DNA of 64,000 nucleotides from assembly GCA_023014485.1 (NCBI GenBank), contig JAJOZX010008806.1:92001-156000 (forward strand), written 5' to 3'. The position numbers and the translations under genes are program-made. The notes below the pieces were generated by a model. That model ran no database searches and had not been told where the DNA came from. It saw only the letters and a program-made list of their open reading frames with translations. Within the stretch, counting starts at the first letter, position 1. Every line of letters starts with the position of its first letter. Positions 42,861 through 52,572 of the stretch are shown here, in pieces. The DNA comes from Bathynomus jamesi (taxonomy: Eukaryota; Arthropoda; Malacostraca; Isopoda; Cirolanidae).

Positions 42861-45428
42861 GGAACCCTGCATTGTTTGTTATAAAGCAAATCTTGACATA
42901 TTTTGAAAGCTTATACCACCCCATTCAAGAATCCATGGGGTGTACACCTGACCCCCGCTTGGCTTTTTCAATATGGCCGCCATTTTCCAAGATGGCCGGC
43001 GAAACTGAAAAATCCCATATCCTGGTCAATACTTGATGGATTTTGATGATCTTGGTGTCATTTCTAGGGTTTTTAGGATGATGAGTCGATATGGAGGGGT
43101 TGCAGATGCTTTGGGAGTCGTTTTGACCACCCACATTCGTCAATACTCAAGGTCATTGGAGGTCAAACGCCCCCCGAAATAAGGAATATCCATATCCCGG
43201 GCAGTCGTGGAGATATTTTGGTGATCTTACTGTCGTTTTTATGGTTTTGGGCGAGACTGAGTAGTTCTATAGGGTTTAAAGTGAAATCAAGGATTATTTT
43301 CCCCATGGTAAGGTGAATTCCCCATGGTAAGGTAAGGTGGATGTGTCAGCTTTGTGGACAGTCGACTGGCCTGTTAGTGACACAGTTGCTACATTTATCC
43401 AAACCTTCAAAGTATGGCTACCGAAACATCTTTCTCATGCATCTGTAGTACTAGCTTTTGATCGCTACTATGATTTCTCTCCAAAATCAAGCACTCGGGC
43501 ATTGAGAAGCAAGAGCAGCAGAGTTCACACGCTGGACCTCAAAACCCCATTGCCTACAAAAGACGCTGTTCTCACGTGCACCGCGAACAAGGAGCAACTA
43601 AACAGGCTGCTCTGTGATCAAATCCTTGCTGACAGTGAGTATCTCGCAACTTTAACCCAAGACCATGAGCTAGTGCTTGCAGGATGGCAGACCATACCGA
43701 CTTCCATTGTGTGAAGAGGCTGACGTGATAATAACACAACACGCCATCGCACAAGCTGAAAAAGATTCTGATGCCCGCATCTCCATCATTTGTGATGACA
43801 CAGACTGTTTGCCATGCTAACTCACTTCTATGAATTTAAAAAACTAGGCTGTCCCATGATTATGGAGTCTCCAGTGCGTGGCAGAAAATCAGTGGACATC
43901 CGAGCAACTGTATCCCAGCACAAAGACATCATCCCACAAATCCTCAAACTACACGCTTTGAGTGGTTGTGACACAGTTGCAGCAATACATGGCATCGGCA
44001 AAGCCACTGCCATTGCCACAGCCAAGAAGGGTCGGAAGCTAGACAAGCTGGGGTCCCTTGATGCATGCTTTGACCATATCGAGAAAGAGGCAACAGCGTT
44101 CATTGTTACATGCTATGGGGATAAGAAATCCTCATCTCTTACTGAGTGTCGTCAGCGAGTATGGGCTCAGAAGACAGGGAAGTCGGAAACTGCCGCACCC
44201 AAACTATGTTCTCTACCACCAACAACTGAAGCTTTCCATCAAAATGTGCTCAGAGCCCACTACACTGTGGCGAACTGGCTCGATGCACTAAAGTGTGACC
44301 CACCACCACTTGATCCTGTGCATTATGGGTGGGAGAGAGACGAAACAAACAGAGTTCTCATCCCCAAAACAGTTGGTGAAGGAGTGTGTTTAGCACCAGA
44401 TGAAGTTCTGAAGCTAATCAGATGTGGGTGTGAATCACAATCAGCATGCAGGGGGGAGTCGCTGCGGCTGCATGGGACGCAGAATCCCTTGCACAATGTT
44501 CTGTGCATGTGGCAGCGGCTTGGATTGCAACAATCCATTGACCCAAAACGCAAACGAGGAGCAGACTGATGATCCTGACAATCCTGACACAACCATGTCT
44601 TTTGATATTTGCCCCCAATAAATGGTTACCTAATGTGAATAACTGCATCAAAGTTGTCAATGCCAATCCCCCAGCTAGGTGTGAGCTTTGTTTTGCTTAC
44701 GAGGTCATATCTTGTAGCTTTGCAACCTTCCATAGAATGCATGTGCCCTGCACTTCAGCATAAATTGTGGTTTATATCCGAATATCCATATCCATATAAT
44801 GTAGGTTATGTCATTTAAGCATAATGATCTGGTTTTATCTGCAGAAAAAATGTTAAGTGCTCAGCAGTTAGCTAGATTGTAGAAATTGTCACTGAAATAA
44901 AGCAAATACAGTGATGTCAACTGTGGCATTATCATATTTCAAGGCCAAACTTTAACTTCAAATGACCTTGACTTGACCCATGGAGTTGCAAAATGATATC
45001 CTACTGTTATCATGTGCCTACAGAACTACTCAGTCTCGCTCAAAACCATAAAAACGACAGTAAGATCACCAAAATATCTCCACGACTGCCCGGGATATGG
45101 GATATTCCTTATTTCGGGGGGCGTTTGACCTCCAATGACCTTGAGTATTGACGAATGTGGGTCAAAACGACTCCCAAAGTATCTGCAACCCCTCCATATC
45201 GACTCATCATCCTAAAAACCCCTAGAAATGACACCAAGATCATCAAAATCCATCAAGTATTGACCAGGATATGGGATTTTTCAGTTTCGCCGGCCATCTT
45301 GGAAAATGGCGGCCATATTGAAAAAGCCAAGCGGGGGTCAGGTGTACACCCGATGGATTCTTGAATGGGGTGGTATAAGCTTTCAAAATATGTTAAGATT
45401 TGCTTTATAACAAACAATGCAGGGTTCC
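42861..45428 (+). mobile_element. Transposon with about 410-bp inverted repeats (Academ-like)
   Basis: The arm 42861-43276 (start GGAACCCTGCATTG) is the near-exact inverse of 45019-45428. Shared landmarks are AATATGGCCGCCATTTTCCA, CATATCCTGGTCAATACTTG and GCGAGACTGAGTAGTTCTA. I cannot see a convincing target duplication: left TACT, right CACC. The interior carries one broken gene (43337-44621). An XPG-like nuclease is a known passenger of some Academ elements; the superfamily assignment is inference. Confidence 0.8.
43337..44621 (+). pseudogene. XPG/FEN-like nuclease with CXC cysteine domain, broken
   Basis: Three or more frames are needed. Segment 1 (43337-43700) includes SHASVVLAFDRYYDFSPKSS and TLDLKTPLPTKDAVLT. 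After a frameshift near 43700 comes CEEADVIITQHAIAQAEK (acidic pair) and SIICDDTD (acidic cluster at 43793-43804). Another frameshift at about 43806 leads to MLTHFYEFKKLGCPMI, then LHALSGCDTVAAIHGIGKAT (about 43950-44010), which looks like the helix-turn-helix DNA-binding motif of FEN/XPG nucleases. The C-terminal part has IRCGCESQSACRGG and, one frame on, RCGCMGRRIPCTMFCACGSG then LDCNNP, a tesmin/TSO1-type CXC pattern. The N-terminal region looks missing. The family assignment rests on motif recognition, not on a search. Confidence 0.72.
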
Positions 45429-45820
45429 CACCCCATGCAATCGGACTATAAACCTTTAACAGGCAGATAGGCGTATATACTGTGTAGCCCTTGGCTATTT
45501 ATGCCTAGGAATGATCTATTAGCAAAATCTCTGCAGGTAGACCTATAAAATTTGTGTGTGTATAAGTTCAAAACTAAGTTTATATAGGCTACTAGGCTTC
45601 CTGTTCTCAAACACTGACCAGATTTGATAGGCCTATAAAATTTGTAGTTGTTTGTAGGCCTACTGAATTGTAAATAGTTATGAAGTAAATTACATACATA
45701 CATAACACGAATCCATCGGTCCAAGGTTCGGTTCCCGGCAAGGGTTGATGTCATGGGTTTCTTCGGTTGCTAAAATATTTGACAGGTTGTGTTAGTTTTA
45801 ACTTTTCGTTGTGTGGTTAT
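45429..45820. other. No gene; partial tRNA-type SINE at about 45705-45750
   Basis: ACGAATCCATCGGTCCAAGG and GGTTCGGTTCCCGG match the B-box region of the SINE at 22382. The rest is unremarkable. Confidence 0.5.
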
Positions 45821-46031
45821 GATGATTGGGTTGTTTAACCTCCTTCGAAACATTTAAGGTCATATGATGGAGATGGAGGGGAACTACAGCTTTACGTGGA
45901 ATCTGAAACACGGGTCGCTACATAGTCTGAACGCAGCGGACGGTCTCCCATTCAACTACTATCCGACCCAATGTCGCTTAACTTAGCTGATCAACGGGAA
46001 GCGGCGTTACGACATTGGCTACGACGTAGCC
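45821..46031 (-). mobile_element. 5S-rRNA-derived SINE, copy 3
   Basis: Same module order as 687-896: TTGGGTTGTTTAACCTCCTT, GGTCATATGATGGAG, CGGACGGTCTCCCATTCAAC (inverse of box C), CAATGTCGCTTAACTTAGCT (inverse of box A) and ACGACGTAGCC at the 5' end. Confidence 0.78.
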
Positions 46032-46826
46032 CTCGTAATGTGGTGGTAGCACTCACGACTACTACTCAAGTGTGTGTGTGTGTGTTTGTGTGTGAAGAGG
46101 CATTTTCTCAAAGAAATTCTTGAAAGGGCACATTTGCAAGTATAAAGGTCAACCTATACAAGATTTCAATAATAAAAAATTTAAGGATGAAATTTATGGA
46201 TCTATGAATCTATCTACCAAGAAAAAAAATATGGCAAGTGTATGTTCAAGAACTATGAAGTACGCAGCTTGCCATTTGCGTGTCATGAACTAATTGCTTT
46301 GGTTGTTGATGAGATTTTTCTTGTCATATCTTCGAAAATAGTGGGTCTAGCTTTTCAATAACTGTGTTGATTGAGTAAATTTGACATTATATATATATAG
46401 GATAGGATTCAGCTTTCCAGATGTAAACATAAAAAATGTAGTTTGTAGGTACAGAATTTGAAGATGAGACTAATGCAGAGCATAATAATTATTTTAAGAC
46501 GAAATTCGGAACATTAACATGGACATTTCTCTTAAGTTCCATTGTGAGAAGTGCTTTTATCATCATCATGATGATAATAATAATAATAATAATAATAATA
46601 ATTTATTACTACTATCAACTGTTCACCATAAACACAAGTGTCATACGTAACGTAATCCCTATGAATAATACCCCCTTTTTCATAAATTCAGTATAGATGT
46701 AACTGCTGAAAACAATACATTTGAATGTACAGTATCATGAATGTTGATGACAAGAGTCCTAACTGCAAGCCCAAAATTCTTGTAGATGAAAAGCGACTTA
46801 CGCTTTAGTGTTCTTGTGCTCTAAAG
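46032..46826. other. No identified gene
   Basis: (GT)n at about 46070-46092 and (AAT)n at about 46570-46603; otherwise AT-rich without recognised content. Confidence 0.5.
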
Positions 46827-47039
46827 CAGCGGTTCTGAACCTTTTTCTTCTTGTGTTCCCCTTGAACTCTTTCAAGGGATTTTCTCGATTTTCGAGAGAC
46901 AGAGGATTTTTACTTTCTTTATGACCGTGTGACTTTTGGCCGTTTCTTAATCGTATGTAAAATTAAACGGGTTATATTTTCAGGACTCCATCGCGTAACC
47001 CCTAAGATTCCCTCGTGTACCCCGGGTTCAGAACCACTG
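46827..47039. mobile_element. 213-bp hAT MITE
   Basis: Ends CAGCGGTTCTGAACC and GGTTCAGAACCACTG. Flanks CTCTAAAG and CTTTAAAG match 7 of 8. Confidence 0.88.
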
Positions 47040-47164
47040 CTTTAAAGGATATTCACCCGAGATTTGAAAACGGAGAAGAAACGAATTTGTGTAAAGTGAG
47101 GTGGTGTGAAAATGAAAACCTCAGTAAACATGAAAAGATTGTTTGGTATAAACATGTAACTGAC

Positions 47165-47325
47165 GTTTAGGTTTCTGAGAGAGGTGTTCGGTCTATTTAG
47201 AAGTTGGATGGGTGACAGTCTTCTGCACGTAAATAACGTAGCGACTCTTAAATGGCTCAGATCCATGTAAAGCTGTAGATCCCACATATTACATGTCCTT
47301 TGCCTTTACGAAAGAGAATGAAAAA
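47165..47325 (+). mobile_element. 5S-derived SINE, decayed copy
   Basis: AGAAGTTGGATGGGTGACAG (box C), AACGTAGCGACTC and GTAAAGCTGTAGATCCC appear in the family order; the 5' half is lost. Confidence 0.6.
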
Positions 47326-47387
47326 CCTCAAACATTATTTAGACTCTTCAGCATTGAAATAAGGCATATTAATGGGTTTGTTTAATA

Positions 47388-47927
47388 CAGGCGCGTACCG
47401 AAGGGGAGGGCGACAGGGGCGATCGCCCCCCTCCCTTGAGCTAATAAATTATTATTTTCCCAGTGAAATTGCTAGGTTACAACAGGATGAGAATGAAAGT
47501 GAAAAAATTTCGGCGCCAGCTCTTGCCTCCCCTACTACTAAAAATCTAAAATGGCTTAGGATCCCGAAAACTCTTAATCCGGCCGCGAGAATAATTTTCT
47601 TTTATAAAGGCAACAGTCCAAAGAAATGCTTAATCTCGAAATTAGCACTTTTTTCTTATGTTAATACAAATCTGAGCATCCTAATTGCGGTTTGCATTGA
47701 ATATTATGTTACTAATCAGATTTTTATCATAATTTTTATATTTTTATAATATAATTTTTATTCATAATGTGCAAATTAGCAGTACGGTAGCTAGTTAATC
47801 ATCTCTAACTGAACGATAAGCTCATCGTGAACGTACATAAAAATTCTCTCTCTCTATTTCAATTAGACTTCTACGATTAGTTCCAAGTTCGCCCCCCCCC
47901 CTTGGCAAATTTCTGGGTACGCCCCTG
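47388..47927. mobile_element. 540-bp hAT element, CAGGSGCGTACC family
   Basis: Ends CAGGCGCGTACCGAAGGG and the inverse of CAGGGGCGTACCCAGAAA; C-rich subterminal sequence. Identical 8-bp flanks GTTTAATA (47380-47387 and 47928-47935). The 125-codon ORF has no recognised domain. Its ends match those of the element in the ROMO1 intron. Confidence 0.93.
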
Positions 47928-47935
47928 GTTTAATA

Positions 47936-48486
47936 TCAATGGAAAGGAAGTATCGTGTAAAGTGTTACTTTGTTCGCATACATTAGATAATATATACAAG
48001 CTTATTTCACGATGACAATGTAGGATTAAAAATGCAAAATTCTTTCTATACAAAATGTTTGGCAAAACTTTTAAAAACCTGAAGAGCTGGTTCAATGTTT
48101 TTAACCAGAAACAGAAGTAATGAGATATAATCGTACAGTAAAGTGCTTCGAATAATTTGTCTGAAAAATCGAGGTACAGCTCTGTCTGTCTGTCTTGTTT
48201 TTTTGTTACTGAAAGAAAATTAAGTAAAAATTTTAAATTTCTTTTTTTGAGAGGATATAAACGTCAGAATTAGAGACCCTTTCCGTTCCTATGAGATGTT
48301 GCAGTTAAAATTTATATGCCTGAAGCCTCGAAAGATGTCTTATCTACAGAATTGGAGGCAGGAAGACAGTGACACAGAAGGTATTTGCCCTGGACGTTAT
48401 GTTTGGTTATTATTATTAAAACTTATTATGCAAAATGTAAAATGGTGAGACAGACTGGTTACTGCTAATTCCTTTTACTTTTAAGT
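47936..48486. other. No identified gene
   Basis: AT-rich flank of the LINE remnant. Confidence 0.45.
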
Positions 48487-49870
48487 TTGAGAGATTTTCT
48501 CGAATTTATACTCGCTGTTTATTATGTTCACAGAGACAGCAACGGAGTGGGAATGAAGAAAATGCGGAGCCGGAACAGAACACCTAACCTCTTACAAGCT
48601 GTTTTAGAAAGAGCATATGTCATCTTTCCAGGAAAGAAAGGAAACACCAAGAATGTTAAAAGAAGAGGAAGGATAGAGTCGTGTATTGTTGAAGAGACTG
48701 TGACGAGTAGAATCTGGGTTTTGGAGGTATTGAAAGCCACACTGTTTTCTCCAGCCCAATCAGAGAAAGAAGAAAAATCAGGTGTCAGGTACATCATAGT
48801 CATCCCACGCGAAGCATGGAGTGACTGTTGAGAGGGACAGAACCCTGAGGAACACCGCTGTTAATAGCTTTAGGAGTGGCCATCCACAACAACAACTATA
48901 GATTGGCAAAACAGGAAATCAGAGATGAAGGTACACATAGAAGGACAGAAACCAAGGAGGGCAGTTTCGAAATTAAAGATTTGGGCCAGACTCTACCAAA
49001 AGCTTTTGATATGTCTAGTGCAATAGAGTGTGTTTAACTGAAATTCCGAATGGAGGGTAACCAAGAATCAAAATGTGATGCAAGAAGATCGCCAGTAGAG
49101 CTTCTCTTGCAGAACCCATACTGACGATCTGAAAGAAGATTATGAGACGAGAGGCGTTTAAGAATCTTCCTATTAGGGATAGATAAAAAAAACTTTGGAA
49201 AAGCAAGAAATCAAAGCATTTGGACGATAGTTGGAGGGTTAAGAGTGGTCATCCTTCTTTGGGACAAGCTGAATGAAAGCGAACTTCAAGCAGGAAGGAA
49301 AATTACCAAATGAAAGACAAAGACGAGTTTGCTTGGCAGGGTGTCAGCGCAGAAACACAGTTCTTGTAAACAACAGGAGACACACCATTAGGACCGTACT
49401 CCTTCCTAGAGTTGAGCCCAGATAGGGCAGAAAAATATTTTTTGGAGATATTTTAATTTCAAACATAATTAAGTTTGAGGGAGGAAGAGATGGAAGAACA
49501 GCACCAGAATGTCCAGGGTTGATTTGGAGGCGAAAGTTTGAGCGAAGAGTTCAGCTTTATCAGGAGAAGAAACGGCAACTAAGCCATCAGAATGGAAAAG
49601 AGGAGGGAAAGAAGCAGTAGAGAAGTTGTTGGAGAGGTTCTTGGATAGATGTCAGAAAGAGCGAGAATAATTAGATAGTTCATATTTTTGCCTGATGAAG
49701 GAATTTTTGGAGAGTCGAAGAACAGATTTTGCACGATTCGGGCAGAAATACAAGCTAAGTGAGAGTCAAGAGTAGGATGACGACAGTACCTTCTGAAAGA
49801 GGGTGTAGAATTTGGAGGATTCAAGTTGGGAATACGAGAGCAAATTATGTCAGTGCGTACATATACACAT
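48487..49870 (-). pseudogene. Decayed Jockey-type LINE reverse transcriptase
   Basis: Minus-strand reading near 49150-49010 gives LLSDRQYGFCKRSSTGDLLA and, after a stop, THSIALDISKAF, the core RT A-motif region. Further on (48760-48720) is SDWAGENSVAFNTSKTQILL, the usual segment after YADD. Upstream (about 49800-49600) is a linker with CRHPTLDSHLA. Many stops and frame changes. The plus-strand ORF of 114 codons here is a shadow. Confidence 0.8.
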
Positions 49871-50865
49871 CCACTTTTGCAATGAAATTAAGCGTGTGGT
49901 ACCTCGTTTATCAAGAAACCATTTATTAGCTAAACCTGAAGAACATTTTTCTCATCATAATATAATCAAGATTTTTCTCTTAACCATAAAAACTTGTCTT
50001 TAGTCACAGTTTAGTTTTTAGCAATTTTGCACAACCATCAACAAACCATGCTCTAATTAACTGCAAAGTGGGACCATCATCATCACTTTTTCAAAGCCAT
50101 ATTCCTCCTTTTAAACAAAACAATATCACTAATTTTACAAAAGAACCCTATATTTAAATGTATTAATCAGCTTCAATGTCATTCACAAATATCTAATTTC
50201 AATATTACTTTTAATCATTTTTCAAATTATTTTTGCCACCTTTTTCCTCTTCATAAAAGTTTATTCACCGAAGGAAATTTATATTCTTACAGTAAAAAAT
50301 AATTTATGATCATAGTGTATAAATTTAATTTTAAAATAATGCTTAATATCTTACAAAAACGATGCTATACTTCACAAAACAGTAGCTAGGACTACATGCA
50401 GTACTGTAACATACTCTACACAGTATTGTACTTTCCACTTTCTATATAACCTATGTATGGTTAAGTCATCCTGAGCACAAATTTAATACACAAATATTTT
50501 TAAGTGCTGATATATGTTATGTAATGTTCAAAGTATCACACACTCCAATAATCAATCTTTCTTTGGTTGATCGACTGTTAGCAACTACTTTTTAATTCAA
50601 CCAAACCCAAAATTCAATAATACCCTGTGTCTAAATCAAAATTCATCTTTACCAACAATTTTGTACAGGCCATATCATAAATACCACTCTTTTCTACATT
50701 TTAGGTGATAATTTCACTAAGTAAAAATGTAAGGTACGGTATTCAACTAAAGCCTTGGCTGGATTTTAATGGGGAGTTGACAATGTACAGAAATGAAATT
50801 TAAATAGTATAATACATTATTTTCATGGATATAATACAAACTTAACATTAGCAAAATAATATTAA
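49871..50865. other. 3' flank of ROMO1, no separate gene
   Basis: AT-rich DNA downstream of the ROMO1 stop codon. It may contain the 3' UTR, but I could not fix a polyadenylation site. Confidence 0.45.
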
Positions 50866-52361
50866 CTAGCAACGAATTCCAGCACCAATAGCCATGAAGG
50901 TTCCAAAGGTTCCACCAGATTGCATCATCACTTTTCCTACATTCGTTAGAAGTTCTCGTCCTCTCAGACCATACCTGTGAAATATAGTTACTGTCAATTG
51001 GTTTATAACTTAACTCTATTTTTCTTATTTTGTTAACTGTATATAATTTACCATACATGTTTATAACCTTATCTGAACTCTTTGCATCAACAGTGTAGGG
51101 GATTAAACCCATATTTATTTATGTCCAGTGAAGCATTCACCACCCACTTATTAACCATTTTTGTTTATTTTTAGGAATAAAAAAAAGGGGGGGGGGTTAA
51201 TTTGAAGTTAAGAAATGAAAATAAATTTCTGAAAGTATGGAAGAGATGACAGGTTAGGCAACCCATACACGGGCCTGGTCTGCTCATTCTTTGAATGTCT
51301 TCCCCAATGAAAAGGCAACAGAGAAGGTAGATTCTGGCAGGCTTTGACAAGTAAACAGTAATTAACTTTTAATTATAGTGTTTCTGTGAAATGAAATTAA
51401 AACAAAAAAAAGCTTATTATACTTGTGTTAGAATGTAATTTAATAGTAGTATTTTTGGCACTTATTCCTTTTCCACCCGCAATTTCTTTTTTCCCTGGTT
51501 AGGTCAACTGTACAGTGTATGTCTTTGACAATTAGTTAGGTAAAGTCATGATATTTTCATTAAAATATTCCAGCAGGGTAGAAAAGGAATAAGTGGAATA
51601 TTTTAACAAAAATATCATGACTTAGCCTAACCAATTGTCAAGGGCCTAACACAGTTGACCTAAATGGGAAAAAAGAAATTGCAGGGGGGAAAAAGAATAA
51701 GCGCCAAAAAGACTACTATTAAATTGTGATAACTTGCATCTCTGAACTGGATTACATGGAGTGAAGGCAGGGGCACACCCAGGATTTGGTCAAGAATGTG
51801 AGTAACTTAAACAAAGGTGTATATACCATATGAGTATGTATAAACATAAACATTTACTAGAGCTAATATTCATGTATTAACAAAGCCTCATTGAGAGCAA
51901 GTGTAAACTAAATTAGATAAATGAATAGATTTACCCCCACATTTTTCATGTGAAAAATACTGAGTCAAAAATGATAGTTACATTACTGTGTGTGTACAGA
52001 CAGAATTTGAGAGAGAATACTGAAACATTTTTGAGCTTCCATTGTGCACAAGACAGTACAACTCAGAGAAAAGCAACAAGTTGGGCAAACAGATGTAGTC
52101 TGTCTACATGATGACTATTCCAGCAACAGATTAAGTCTGCGGTTTTCTCGCCAAATTGGGCTGGTTTTAAGACTAATTCACAGGTAAAATTCTAGTTGTG
52201 GGTTGGCAAATTTTTTACTTTTTTTAAATTCAGATAATGTCTTTTTGACAAATAGCAGAAAGTTTGAATATCCAACAAATATAAATACTGTAAACTAAAA
52301 AATTTGCATGTATCAGTCACTGATACATGCAAATTTTTTAGCGTGCGAGTAACTAAAACAA

Positions 52362-52400
<39 letters not shown>

Positions 52401-52529
52401 CTATGGTATTTGTCATTTACCATTACTTATTCGGACTATAGTGGATTTAATTTTCCCAGAAGAGTTCCTTGTTCCATGCACTGTCTGTGTGTATCATAAA
52501 AAACTCAGGGGACCATTCTGAGTTCATTC

Positions 52530-52572
<43 letters not shown>

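Noticed and set aside
43814..44569. 251-codon ORF as an intact host gene
   Set aside because: It is one frame of a frameshifted gene lying between the long inverted repeats of a transposon.
48487..48831. 114-codon plus-strand ORF as a host gene
   Set aside because: Antisense to a clear, decayed Jockey reverse transcriptase on the minus strand.
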